Program-made: the position numbers and the translations under genes
The notes under the pieces: model-generated
The model's input: only the letters and a program-made list of their open reading frames with translations
Database searches by the model: none
Told to the model about the DNA's origin: nothing
Source: Dialister hominis
GTDB lineage: Bacteria; Bacillota; Negativicutes; Veillonellales; Dialisteraceae
Assembly: GCF_007164725.1 (NCBI RefSeq)
Contig: NZ_AP019697.1
Span: 363,501-427,500 of the forward strand
Reading direction: 5' to 3'
DNA length: 64,000 bases
Shown here: piece after piece, positions 34,337-42,742 of the stretch
How positions within the stretch are numbered: position 1 is the first letter of the stretch
Layout of the letters: every line of letters starts with the position of its first letter

Positions 34337-35914
34337 TTAGGCGGCAATCCTTATACGCATTATTTTTGTGATGTATTTCCTTAAATTATAGCCAAGTGCT
34401 ACCAGGTATAACTCGGCTTTTACAGAATCTATCCCTTTTCTGACGATTCTTTTGTACCATCTGTCATGTTTCATGATTCCAAAAGTTCCTTCAGCCTGGA
34501 TTGACCGGTTCATTCTTAGCAGGGCTCCATGGATGCTTTCCAGATTATCCTGAACCTCCTGGTACATGTTATTCCGTTCTCTGCTCAATGAGATTCTTTT
34601 GTTCTTCGGGGTCTTTTTACATTGCTCTGCCAGCGGGCATCCTTGGCAGTCTTCGCATTCAAATACTTCCTCCTGCCTGCCGTATAAGTTCCCTCTGACC
34701 AGATGTCTATAGATAAATTTGAAAGCCCTGTCATTTGGACAACGGATGGTTCCATTCTCATCAACTCTAAAGTTTATTGGCCGAAACGGATTGGTATGGT
34801 ATTTCTTGTCTTTCGTTTCTTTCTTGTACATGGGGAATTTCATATACTTTTCCATACCGTGCTGCTCGCAATAGATGTAATTGTTGAAAGATCCATATCC
34901 TGCATCTGCCACAGGATACTTAGGATAAGCCCCATAGACTTCGTGGAATTCCTCCATCAGCGGTACGAAGCAATCCATATCTGAACGATACTGGTTAACA
35001 TCAATTACGGCAATAAATTCATCGGCAACACCTATTTGGACATTGTATGCAGGCAGAAGCTGATCATTTCCCATGTAGTCCGACTTGATTCGCATGAATG
35101 TTGCATCCGTATCGGTCTTCGAATAACTGTTTCTGGAAGTACCGCATATCTGTATCTTCTCAACATATTCTTCAAGTTTTGATGTATATGCCTTAAGCTG
35201 CTCATACTTGCGTTGATGATCGGACTTGCGATGCCCGCTTCCATGAACAAAGGCCGTCTCATCAATCTGCCAGATTTCTTTTAATTTATCCAATACCAGA
35301 CGCAGATAGTCCGGAGCGTATTCTGTATTGATGTTTACACTCATATGGTCATACTTAAGATCATCATTGAGTAACTCAAAAAGGCTGGTAATCTTGGCAA
35401 AAAGCTTGTAGCGGGATTTTTCAGCGGATTTCTTCCATACCCAGCTGTATTTATTTGCGTTCGCTTCAAACTTGGAACCGTCAATATATATATGCTGCAA
35501 ATCCACGTTGAGTTTGCCGCAGAGTTCTTTCGTAATTGAATAAAAGATATCCTTGAGAGAATACTTAAGAAAGCCCTTCACGAAATGACAGAATGTCCGA
35601 TAGGATGGGGCTTCATAATTCATCAGGTACATATATCTGATATTAACCCTGCAATTATCTTCAAGTTTTCTAAAAGAGCAATATCCTTCTTCTGCGAAAC
35701 CATAGATGATCGTTTTCAGCATGTTGACGGGATTATACCTGGGTCTGCCAGCGCCACGCGTCGGTATGTAACGAAGGTACTTTTTAAGATCGATTTCCTC
35801 CATAAATCTGTCATACATTAAAACAGGATCATCGACATTGAGAATCTCAGAGGGAAACATTGGCAAAATGCCTTGTTCTGCGGTAAAATGATTGCTAGTG
35901 TTGTTATTTTTCAT
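34337..35914 (-). CDS. IS1182-family transposase (copy 2)
   Basis: 525 residues, identical to copy 1 except for Ser in KYSLKD. The catalytic set is intact (YIDGSKFEANANKY, VADAGYGS, QAEGTFGIMK). An identical length and near-identical sequence suggest recent transposition within this genome. Confidence 0.95.
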   Translation of the reverse strand: MKNNNTSNHFTAEQGILPMFPSEILNVDDPVLMYDRFMEEIDLKKYLRYIPTRGAGRPRYNPVNMLKTIIYGFAEEGYCSFRKLEDNCRVNIRYMYLMNYEAPSYRTFCHFVKGFLKYSLKDIFYSITKELCGKLNVDLQHIYIDGSKFEANANKYSWVWKKSAEKSRYKLFAKITSLFELLNDDLKYDHMSVNINTEYAPDYLRLVLDKLKEIWQIDETAFVHGSGHRKSDHQRKYEQLKAYTSKLEEYVEKIQICGTSRNSYSKTDTDATFMRIKSDYMGNDQLLPAYNVQIGVADEFIAVIDVNQYRSDMDCFVPLMEEFHEVYGAYPKYPVADAGYGSFNNYIYCEQHGMEKYMKFPMYKKETKDKKYHTNPFRPINFRVDENGTIRCPNDRAFKFIYRHLVRGNLYGRQEEVFECEDCQGCPLAEQCKKTPKNKRISLSRERNNMYQEVQDNLESIHGALLRMNRSIQAEGTFGIMKHDRWYKRIVRKGIDSVKAELYLVALGYNLRKYITKIMRIRIAA

Positions 35915-35933
35915 TGTAAAAAATTATAACACG

Positions 35934-35978
35934 AAAGGCTCTGCCCCGGACCAAATGATCCGGGGCAGAGCCCTTTTT
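35934..35978 (-). terminator. Hairpin at the IS copy 2 left end
   Basis: The same GGCTCTGCCCCGGA stem as at 2296-2337, upstream of the copy 2 transposase. Confidence 0.65.
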
Positions 35979-36011
35979 GTTGGGATGAATTTTGTCACAT
36001 CCCCTTCTTTT

Positions 36012-36518
36012 TTAGCTTCTTGAGGAAGCCAGTGTTTTGTCGATTTTGTTTTCCGGTTTCTGAGAGATCTGTACGATCTGGCTCCGGATGCGTTCCATCT
36101 CGTCATTGTTATCGCCGGTCAGTTCTTTCAGTGTGACGGGTGTATCATCTGCATTGGTGAGGGGAGTCGCAATGGTCTTGTCGACTGCGTTGTAGGAAAA
36201 GCTCTCGGTCTTGCCATTCTTGAGAGTGACCTGCAGGCGTCCGCCATCGACTTTCCCTTCGCCGGAAAGACTGCCTTCGATTTCACGGCTGCCAACCTGT
36301 ACTTTGTGGTCTACAGTGATGGTGCCGTCGTCATTCCTGGTAAATGTAACGGTTTCCAGGTTTTGCATGTTGTCGCCGGTCCAGTTGACGCCGGCGTCCT
36401 GCACGCCCCACCAGGTACCCTGCCAGGGGCCTCCATTGAAGAAATGGAAAAACGCAAAAGCGCCGCCGGCTGCAATGAGCACGATCAGTATCAGAGCGGC
36501 TGCAATGTATTTTTTCAT
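36012..36518 (-). CDS. Membrane-anchored protein of unknown function
   Basis: 168 residues with AAGGATG upstream. One N-terminal hydrophobic segment (IAAALILIVLIAAGGAFAFF) is a signal anchor. The rest is beta-rich and probably outside the cytoplasm: WQGTWWGVQDAGVNWTG, ETVTFTRNDDGTITVDHKV, GSLSGEGKVDGGRLQVTLKNG. This resembles small lipocalin-like lipid- or ligand-binding barrels, but no family can be named. The IS lies only 7 nt past its stop, probably in its terminator. The prophage begins on its upstream side. Confidence 0.75.
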   Translation of the reverse strand: MKKYIAAALILIVLIAAGGAFAFFHFFNGGPWQGTWWGVQDAGVNWTGDNMQNLETVTFTRNDDGTITVDHKVQVGSREIEGSLSGEGKVDGGRLQVTLKNGKTESFSYNAVDKTIATPLTNADDTPVTLKELTGDNNDEMERIRSQIVQISQKPENKIDKTLASSRS

Positions 36519-36645
36519 TACTTATGCACATCCTTTGATTCACGACTTTGAATGACAAAATTATTATACACTAATTGAGTTTTAAGTGCAATTTATTCGA
36601 TAAAATCTATGTTTTTTGCTAAAACGGCAGAAAAACGGCCAAAAT

Positions 36646-37698
36646 TTAATTAAAAATCGCATCTATATAGTCGTTAGCCTTTTTGCGTATGTCTTGCGTG
36701 TAATGGACATAAGTCCTTGCGACCGTTGCCGGATTATCCCCTAAGCAGGCAGCAACCAGGTTTATGTCTTGCGTCTCAGATAATAAGAGTGTTGCGAAAG
36801 TATGACGCAGCGAGTGTATGTTCATACCTTTCTTGAATTTGCCTATTTCAATAACAAGGTTGGAGTGTGTGGCTCTTGTCGTTGGGTAAACTCTGCCGTC
36901 TATCTGGATGGGATTTGATTCTTTCCATTGGATGAGAGCCTTTATAAGTCTGGCGGGGCAATGGAGCGTTCTATAACTATTTTTTGTCTTTGGTATTTTA
37001 ATACCAAATTTGCCATTCTGACATAAACCGTAAGACTTGGAAACAGTAATCGTCTGGTTGAAGAAATCAACGTCTGACCATCGCAAAGCTACAATTTCGC
37101 CGTATCTCATGCCTGTTAGATAAGCGGTTAGTGTGATCATTTTATAGAGCGGGTTCTTTATGCTACTGATCAGCTGCTCTGCCTCTTCTTTTGTAAATGC
37201 TTTTATTTCTTTTTTTCGCTTGTCTTTTGCCATTTCAACAGACTGTGCCGGGCTTACTCTGATGATCTTATATGTATTTACAGCATAGTTCAAAACAGTT
37301 TTCAGGTATGCTAATGATAAATTGCTCGTTGAAACCTTGAGACGATCTAAAAGAAGGTTATATGCATTTACAACTTCATATTCTTTAATTGATTTGATCG
37401 GTTTATTTGCAATGGATTCAAAGCGGGTCAGCATAACAATATAATTCTGACGGGTGCCGTATTCGATGGTGTTTTTCTTATCTCTTAAGAATATTTCATT
37501 CGTGAAATCCTTAAGCGTGATATCCTGGATATCCTTTATTGTTTCTGTTTCGGCTTCCTGTCTGACTGCATCCAGTAAAGTATCCTGGTAATTTCTGGCG
37601 GCTCTTTTCGTCTTGAAACCTTGTTTTGTCTTCTGCTTCCACTTGCCATTGACCTTGTATGACAAGACCAGGCAGATAGATTGATTTTTTTCTCTCAT
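36646..37698 (-). CDS. int: Tyrosine-recombinase phage integrase
   Basis: 350 residues. It has an N-terminal arm-binding part (YKVNGKWKQKTKQGFKTKR), a SAM-like core-binding domain (about 58-150) and the catalytic domain (about 165-345). Catalytic residues: Arg198 (TGMRYGEI), Lys near 237 (IPKTKNS), His295 and Arg298 (HSLRHTFA), Tyr330 (ARTYVHY). The usual HxxR partner in LGH is LGD here, a common phage variant. It integrates and excises the prophage. No good ribosome binding site precedes the ATG at 37698, so a start a few codons upstream at a rare codon cannot be excluded. Confidence 0.94.
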   Translation of the reverse strand: MREKNQSICLVLSYKVNGKWKQKTKQGFKTKRAARNYQDTLLDAVRQEAETETIKDIQDITLKDFTNEIFLRDKKNTIEYGTRQNYIVMLTRFESIANKPIKSIKEYEVVNAYNLLLDRLKVSTSNLSLAYLKTVLNYAVNTYKIIRVSPAQSVEMAKDKRKKEIKAFTKEEAEQLISSIKNPLYKMITLTAYLTGMRYGEIVALRWSDVDFFNQTITVSKSYGLCQNGKFGIKIPKTKNSYRTLHCPARLIKALIQWKESNPIQIDGRVYPTTRATHSNLVIEIGKFKKGMNIHSLRHTFATLLLSETQDINLVAACLGDNPATVARTYVHYTQDIRKKANDYIDAIFN

Positions 37699-37993
37699 AG
37701 AAAAGCGATATTCTATTGAAATTCACCTCACCAGATATATACAATAAAGATGGATAGACAAGAGCGAAAAAGTTTTTATTTGTATTCCTGTTTCTAGCGT
37801 TTTCTGGCAGAGACGGAAAACCGCACTGCCGCATAGGCAGCTTAGAAAACTATACGTTGATATGCTTTCAGTAAAGAATATTTCTTTATAGGACGAGAGT
37901 AGGCGCCCGATCGTCTGAATTTCTTAGAAAAGCCCTCTCGGCTTTGAAGGACTGGTATTCACGTGATGCCGGTCCTTTTTTCATGTCCGGATT
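37699..37993. other. Intergenic region between integrase and repressor
   Basis: 295 nt without a convincing gene. It includes two adjacent hairpins at 37929-37981: AAAGCC/GGCTTTT, suited to end repressor transcription on the reverse strand, and AGGAC..GTCCT with a T-run suited to the forward strand. Confidence 0.55.
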
Positions 37994-38644
37994 TTATAGT
38001 TTCCTTCTCACTTCTATGGCCTTGCCAATAACGTTGACCGGCAGGTCCTCAATTTCTTCATTGGTATAAATGTGAGGAGGATAGACTGCTACGTTAAATC
38101 CTACCAGTGTGATTCCACTTTGAGATCTCTGAATCTGTTTAATTGTGGCTTCGTTTCCGTTGACAAGGACAATAGCAATATCTCCATTATCTACAGTGCT
38201 TTGTTTCTTCACGATGACGACATCGCCTTCATAAATCTTCGGTTCCATACTGGAGCCTTTGACGACTAACGCAAAGTATTCGCCGGTCTTTGCCATCTCC
38301 TGAGGGATTTCTTCATAATCAATAATGTTCTCGACAGCTGTGATCGGCAGCCCGGCGACGATGGTGCCAAGAACTGGGATTTTTACGCCGCGAGTCAGGC
38401 TCTCTTTTTCGTCATCATTACTGTCTGCATTTAATCCAAGCAGCCAATCAAGAGAAACGTTGAAATATTTTGCGTAGGCGCTCAGGTTTGAATTTGATGG
38501 TTCTCTTACACCATTTTCCCACCGTGATATAGAACTGCGCGAAAGATTCAAATCATATAATTCATTAAAAGAATTCGTTAATTCTTCCATTGTAAGACCG
38601 CGTTCAACACGTAAAGACTTTAATTTATTACCAAGTGGAGTCAT
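37994..38644 (-). CDS. CI/LexA-like phage repressor
   Basis: 216 residues with AGGAGG 6 nt upstream. An N-terminal XRE helix-turn-helix (about 5-70: LKSLRVERGLTMEEL, LSRSSISRWENGVREPS) is joined to an S24 peptidase domain. An autocleavage site Ala97-Gly98 (GTIVAGLP), nucleophile Ser132 (KGSSMEP) and Lys169 (NEATIKQ) are all present. It keeps the prophage silent and should self-cleave on RecA activation after DNA damage. It faces the Cro-like gene across the operator region at 38700-38800. Confidence 0.95.
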   Translation of the reverse strand: MTPLGNKLKSLRVERGLTMEELTNSFNELYDLNLSRSSISRWENGVREPSNSNLSAYAKYFNVSLDWLLGLNADSNDDEKESLTRGVKIPVLGTIVAGLPITAVENIIDYEEIPQEMAKTGEYFALVVKGSSMEPKIYEGDVVIVKKQSTVDNGDIAIVLVNGNEATIKQIQRSQSGITLVGFNVAVYPPHIYTNEEIEDLPVNVIGKAIEVRRKL

Positions 38645-38702
38645 CTTTTTTCCTCCTGCCCTCCTGTATGGACTATTTTATGTTCTATTTGTATTATATG
38701 TG

Positions 38703-38791
38703 TTTGTTGTCACTATGGCAATATTTTTTAACAAAAAGAATAAAAAAGTTGTTGACAGGGCAACAAATAAAGGTTATTATAATGTTGCCAA
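38703..38791. promoter_or_regulatory. Lysis-lysogeny operator region and early promoter
   Basis: A perfect operator TTGTTG-ACAGGG-CAACAA (38749-38766) overlaps the -35 TTGACA (38752-38757) of a forward promoter with -10 TATTAT at 38775-38780 (17-bp spacing). Related half-sites are TTGTTG with a TGGCAAT complement at about 38704-38723, and TGTTGCC at about 38783-38789. Three sites built on TGTTGCC suggest cooperative repressor and Cro binding. Confidence 0.7.
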
Positions 38792-38817
38792 TAGGAAACA
38801 GAAAGGAGGGCGGAATA

Positions 38818-39015
38818 ATGGCGTATAATAAATTTAAAGGTTGGATGGTAGAAAATCACGTGAAGCAAAGTGACCTTGGAGACCTGCTGCATCTTAACAT
38901 CACAACCGTAAACAACAAACTTAATCGCAGGAAAGGCGCTGATTTTTCTACGTCTGAGATCAGAATGATTTGTAACCACTACAGATTATCTGCTGATCAA
39001 TTTTTTTTGTTCTAA
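38818..39015 (+). CDS. Cro-like/XRE DNA-binding protein
   Basis: 65 residues from the ATG at 38818 (AAAGGAGGG upstream). It is a single small helix-turn-helix: FKGWMVENHVKQSDLGDLLHL, TTVNNKLNRRKG, TSEIRMICNHYRL. As the first gene on the forward strand opposite the CI-like repressor it should be the Cro analogue, favouring lytic growth. The longer open frame from 38635 runs through the operators and is rejected. Confidence 0.85.
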   Translation: MAYNKFKGWMVENHVKQSDLGDLLHLNITTVNNKLNRRKGADFSTSEIRMICNHYRLSADQFFLF

Positions 39016-39066
39016 TTGTTGCCAGATGGCATCTTAAGACACAAAACGTCAAAGGAGGTGAAGAAC

Positions 39067-39345
39067 ATGTGGTACATGGAAGAAACAGTAGACCATGGCT
39101 GGTATGCGCTTAGCAAGATGTGGTATGTGCAGGACGATGGAACGCCGGACGCACTCACGAAAGCAAAGAGAGAAGCGTCAAGAAGTCGCACATTCAACGA
39201 TTCAATCATCTGCATCGGTCATGAAATCAGCGATGATTTGCACATCGTGAACCCAGTCGCATTCAAGGAAGGCAAGGGTAAATGGCACAGGATGAGCTAT
39301 GACGGCGACGATGTGTTTGTGGATGGGAAGAGGCAGGAGAGATAA
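39067..39345 (+). CDS. Early phage protein of unknown function
   Basis: 92 residues from the ATG at 39067, with AAAGGAGGTG upstream. No family recognised. Soluble and mixed alpha/beta (MWYMEETVDHGWYALSKMWY, DALTKAKREASRSRTFND, KWHRMSYDGDDVFVDGK). It is the second gene of the forward early region and may be a small regulator. Confidence 0.65.
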   Translation: MWYMEETVDHGWYALSKMWYVQDDGTPDALTKAKREASRSRTFNDSIICIGHEISDDLHIVNPVAFKEGKGKWHRMSYDGDDVFVDGKRQER

Positions 39346-39435
39346 AAATGCTGATATCGGAGAATATTTTTTTACTCAAAAAGTTGAAAAATATAAACAC
39401 AATGAATGCTAGTTTTTCAAAGGGAGGTGCTAAAG

Positions 39436-39729
39436 ATGGTGTGCCGTACGTTTTCAAGAAATGAAGTTGCTGAACTTCTGGGAGTCTCGGTCGGTACGGT
39501 GATCAACATGGAGCAGGAAGGAACGCTGAAACGATTGAAGGGTGTTCCTGGTGTCAAGTTCAACCGGCGGGATGTGTATGCGGTCCTCAATGAAAAAGAA
39601 GATGACCTGGTGCAGATGAAGCGGCTGATTGATACGCAGCAGAAGACGATCATCCGGCTGAGATTGATTATCCAAGGGATGGCAGAAAGCTGCCGGTCAG
39701 CAGTGGTTAAAGCGGAGGAATACAAATAA
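39436..39729 (+). CDS. MerR/excisionase-type helix-turn-helix protein
   Basis: 97 residues from the ATG at 39436 (GGGAGGTG upstream). Winged-helix signature FSRNEVAELLGVSVGTVINMEQEGTL with VKFNRRDVYAVL, followed by a coiled-coil-like helix (VQMKRLIDTQQKTIIRLRLI). Proteins of this type act as excisionases or small regulators. It overlaps the next gene by one base (TAATG). Confidence 0.75.
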   Translation: MVCRTFSRNEVAELLGVSVGTVINMEQEGTLKRLKGVPGVKFNRRDVYAVLNEKEDDLVQMKRLIDTQQKTIIRLRLIIQGMAESCRSAVVKAEEYK

Positions 39730-40019
39730 TGAGAAAGCTCAGATTAAAACGGCTGCTTGTCGTTGGCGTTCTGGTTGTTTCGGGGGCAGTGGCTACATAC
39801 TCGTGGACACATGCTGAAGAAACCGAACTCATCGAGTATCACAAAACGATTGAACAGGGAGACACTCTCTGGGGCATCGTGGCCAAAGTGGCCACAGATA
39901 AAGAAGACATGAGCAAATTGACATGGCAGGTCATGCATGACAACAAAATCACGGATCCGGGAAACCTTCAGCCTGGTACTGAGCTGGTGATTCGTGTGAA
40001 GGCAGCCCGGGAACTGTGA
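39729..40019 (+). CDS. Membrane-anchored LysM protein
   Basis: 96 residues. A signal anchor (LKRLLVVGVLVVSGAVATYSW) is followed by a LysM domain (YHKTIEQGDTLWGIVAKVAT, KLTWQVMHDNKI, LQPGTELVIRV). This size and layout match YneA, the SOS-induced cell division inhibitor of Bacillus, and a phage-borne homologue under repressor control could stop host division on induction. Peptidoglycan binding outside the membrane is expected. The YneA role is inferred. Confidence 0.8.
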   Translation: MRKLRLKRLLVVGVLVVSGAVATYSWTHAEETELIEYHKTIEQGDTLWGIVAKVATDKEDMSKLTWQVMHDNKITDPGNLQPGTELVIRVKAAREL

Positions 40020-40037
40020 TGAAAGGAGGCGAGAAAA

Positions 40038-40259
40038 ACGCTTAAATTTACTGCAACGTGTGACGGCTTGAATAAGAGCCATTACATTATCAAATCTGAA
40101 AAAGGCGGAGAACTTACTATCACAGCCATTCATAATGCCATCGTAAACGAATTTGGCGGCGGCTACTGGGTGCTTCTTCTGAATTGCAACGATGACAAGG
40201 AGGTGGGAAGAATCTCGGAAATTGAATATGCAGAAGCAAACGAAAAGTATTTTGAATAG
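40038..40259 (+). CDS. Small early phage protein with a non-ATG start
   Basis: About 73 residues if read from ACG at 40038. AAAGGAGG lies 8 nt before that codon and no ATG, GTG or TTG is near; the first standard candidate is a TTG at 40068, which has no ribosome binding site. The upstream residues (TLKFTATCDG) fit the rest (LNKSHYIIKSEKGGELTITA), which supports the early start. No family recognised; beta-rich and soluble. Confidence 0.5.
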   Translation, partial: TLKFTATCDGLNKSHYIIKSEKGGELTITAIHNAIVNEFGGGYWVLLLNCNDDKEVGRISEIEYAEANEKYFE

Positions 40260-40345
40260 AAAAAGGGCTCTGATGTGTACGAGACGTCAAAGCCCAGGGC
40301 GGAAAGAGCAACCTTCCGCCTCTATTTTACCACAGGAGGAACAAC

Positions 40346-41635
40346 ATGATTACAATCAACGAACTGCAGGTAGAGAACCTGAAAAAAATCAAGGCTGTAA
40401 AGCTGGAACCGAGTGCTTCGGGGCTTACAGTCATCGGCGGGAAGAACGGACAAGGCAAGACCTCCGTGCTGGATGCCATTGCATGGGCTCTGGGCGGCGA
40501 GAAGTTCCGCCCTACGAATCCAAAGAGGGATGGGTCACTGACTCCTCCGAATCTCCATGTGGTGCTGTCCAATGGTATCATCGTGGAAAGAAAGGGCGCC
40601 AATGGCAGTCTGAAGGTTATTGACCCCACAGGGAAGAAGTCAGGGCAGAGGCTTCTGGATGAGTTCATCAGCAAGCTGGCACTGAATCTTCCAGCTTTCC
40701 TTCATGCTTCTGAAGCGGAAAAGTCCAAAGCCCTGCTCCAGATCATCGGCGTAGGCGACAAGCTGATGGAAATGGACCGGAAGGAAGAACAGCTTTACAA
40801 CCAGCGCAAGGAAGTGGGCCGCATTGCAGACAGGAAGAAGAAAGCCGCTGAAGAAATGCCTTTCTATCCCAATATGCCTACTGAACCGGTCAGCGTGTCC
40901 GATCTGCTGAAGGAACAGCAGGATATCCTGGCAAGGAATGGTGAAAATGAACGGAAACGCATAAATGTCAGGGAGATGCAGGGGCGCTTCATGAGGGCTG
41001 AAAGCAATTACAAGGCAGCCATGGAAGCGCTGAAGGCGGCAGAGGATACCCTGCGCAAAGCCAGGGCGGATGCCGAAGTGGCTGCAAAATCAGCTCAGGA
41101 CCTGCAGGATGAAAGCACGACAGAGCTGGAGGAAAACCTTCGCAACGTGGAAGTAATGAATGGGAAAATCCGGGCCAATGCTGCCAAAGAAGGAGCAGAG
41201 CTGGAAGCCAATAACCTCCAGCAGGAGTATGAAGGCCTTACAGAACAGATTGAATCTGTCCGTTCAGACCGGGCTGACCTTCTGAAGGAAGCAGACCTGC
41301 CGCTCCCGGGCCTTTCAGTGAAGGATGGTCACCTGCTTTACAAGGGCGAACCATGGGACGGCATGTCCGGAGCGGAACAGTTGAAGGTAGCAGTGGCCAT
41401 CATCCGGAAACTGAATCCGGAATGCGGATTCGTACTGATGGACAAGCTGGAACAGATGGATACGGACACACTCAGGGAGTTTGGTAAATGGTTGGAAGAG
41501 GAAGGTTTGCAGGTCATTGCTACCAGAGTTTCTACCGGAGATGAATGCTCCATCATCATCGAAGACGGCATGGTAAAGGATGATGAATCCGCAGTCAAGC
41601 CGCAGGCGTCCAAATTTGTGAAAGGAGTGTTTTAA
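40346..41635 (+). CDS. SMC/RecN-like coiled-coil ATPase
   Basis: 429 residues with AGGAGG. Walker A GKNGQGKTS (32-40) in an SMC-type N-terminal half, a coiled-coil middle (about 150-310) and a C-terminal half with an ABC-signature-like region (GMSGAEQLKVAVA) and FVLMDKLEQMD in place of the usual Walker B D-E. The protein is short for an SMC and resembles phage ATPases found beside Sak4-like genes. It probably works on DNA ends during phage recombination. The next gene begins right after its stop. Confidence 0.85.
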   Translation: MITINELQVENLKKIKAVKLEPSASGLTVIGGKNGQGKTSVLDAIAWALGGEKFRPTNPKRDGSLTPPNLHVVLSNGIIVERKGANGSLKVIDPTGKKSGQRLLDEFISKLALNLPAFLHASEAEKSKALLQIIGVGDKLMEMDRKEEQLYNQRKEVGRIADRKKKAAEEMPFYPNMPTEPVSVSDLLKEQQDILARNGENERKRINVREMQGRFMRAESNYKAAMEALKAAEDTLRKARADAEVAAKSAQDLQDESTTELEENLRNVEVMNGKIRANAAKEGAELEANNLQQEYEGLTEQIESVRSDRADLLKEADLPLPGLSVKDGHLLYKGEPWDGMSGAEQLKVAVAIIRKLNPECGFVLMDKLEQMDTDTLREFGKWLEEEGLQVIATRVSTGDECSIIIEDGMVKDDESAVKPQASKFVKGVF

Positions 41636-42724
41636 ATGAACATCACGAAAGGGATCATCAGCCGGCCGGTCAAAGGCTGCGTGTACGGCGTTGAAGGCAT
41701 CGGGAAAAGTACCTTTGCCGGCAAGTGGCCGGATCCGCTTTTCCTTGACCTGGACGGCGGTACTTCAAGATTGGACGTGAACCGTGTATCGGATATTCAG
41801 TCCTGGCCTCAGCTCATGGAAGACGTAAAGGAAGTCTATTCCAATCCTTCCTTGTGCCGTACGCTCGTTATTGATACGGCGGATGCTGCGGAACGGCTTT
41901 GTATTGAGTACATCTGCGGGAAGTACGGGAAGAAAGGGATCGAAGACTTCGGATACGGCAGCGGCTATACATATCTGGTAGAAGAGTTCTCCCGCTTCCT
42001 GGTTCTTTTAGAAACCTGCATCGCTCAGGGAATCAATGTCTGCATCCTGGCACACGCTATTTTAAAGACGGTGACACTTCCGGATGAGATGGGGCAGTAT
42101 GACCACTGGGAATTAAAACTTTCCAGCAAGACGACGAACAAGGTTGCTCCGCTGGTGAAGGAATGGGCAGATCTTCTGCTCTTCGCCAACTATGAAACTA
42201 TCCTGGTCACGGACGATGCAAGCAAGAAGCAGAAGGCGCAGGGCGGAAAGCGTGTGATGTGGACGACGCATACCACTTTTGCTGATGCGAAGAATCGATT
42301 TGACCTTCCGGACAAGCTGCCTTTTGATTACAGCTATATCGCAAAGTGCATTCCTGACGCCAGCAAGCCTCTTACAGAGAGTATCCCTGCTGCCCGAGAG
42401 GAATTCGCAAAAAAGGAACCTGCTGAAAAACCGCTTAAAAAGACAGTAGAAGCGTCCGCAGAACCTAAACCTGTAATCACTCAGGAAGATGCGCCGGGCG
42501 CACAGGTGCCCGCAAACAGGCCAGCCCTTGCCAAAGTTTATGCGCTGATGAAACAGGGAAACATCCCGGAAGAGGATATTGTCCGGGCGGTAAGTATGAA
42601 GGGGTATTTCCCGCCGAACATGAAGATCAGTGATTACCCGGATGATTTCATTGACGGGGTCCTTGTTGGGGCATGGGATCAGATCAAATCATTTATTAAA
42701 GAAAACATGAAAGTACTATTTTAA
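41636..42724 (+). CDS. AAA_24/Sak4-like phage ATPase
   Basis: 362 residues. RecA-like core with Walker A GVEGIGKST (18-26) and Walker B TLVID (76-80), then a sensor-like LAHAILKTV near 140. The C-terminal part (from about 250) is a Lys/Glu/Pro linker and a small helical tail. Such Sak4-type proteins act as single-strand annealing partners in phage recombination together with an SSB-like protein; the downstream DUF669-type gene may be that partner. The coupling to the SMC-like gene supports this. Confidence 0.85.
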   Translation: MNITKGIISRPVKGCVYGVEGIGKSTFAGKWPDPLFLDLDGGTSRLDVNRVSDIQSWPQLMEDVKEVYSNPSLCRTLVIDTADAAERLCIEYICGKYGKKGIEDFGYGSGYTYLVEEFSRFLVLLETCIAQGINVCILAHAILKTVTLPDEMGQYDHWELKLSSKTTNKVAPLVKEWADLLLFANYETILVTDDASKKQKAQGGKRVMWTTHTTFADAKNRFDLPDKLPFDYSYIAKCIPDASKPLTESIPAAREEFAKKEPAEKPLKKTVEASAEPKPVITQEDAPGAQVPANRPALAKVYALMKQGNIPEEDIVRAVSMKGYFPPNMKISDYPDDFIDGVLVGAWDQIKSFIKENMKVLF

Positions 42725-42742
42725 GACGAAAGGAAAGATATC

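Larger units (their letters stand above)
34194..36004 (-). mobile_element. IS1182-family insertion sequence, copy 2 (inverted)
   Basis: 1,811 nt, nearly identical to 2267-4078 but on the other strand, with the same terminal repeats (GGGGCTGTGACAAAAT at the left; the complement of GGGGATGTGACAAAAT at the right). The flanks are again mirror images (AAAAAAGA on the left, TTCTTTTTT on the right) rather than direct repeats. Its right end lies 7 nt beyond the stop of the 36012 gene. Confidence 0.9.

Noticed and set aside
36519-36645. tRNA gene or exact attachment site at the prophage left end
   Set aside because: No cloverleaf found, and the attachment core cannot be defined without the right end of the prophage.
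40038-40070. Frameshift or broken gene at 40038-40259
   Set aside because: The frame is continuous from a good ribosome binding site; the only oddity is the start codon, reported as a finding.
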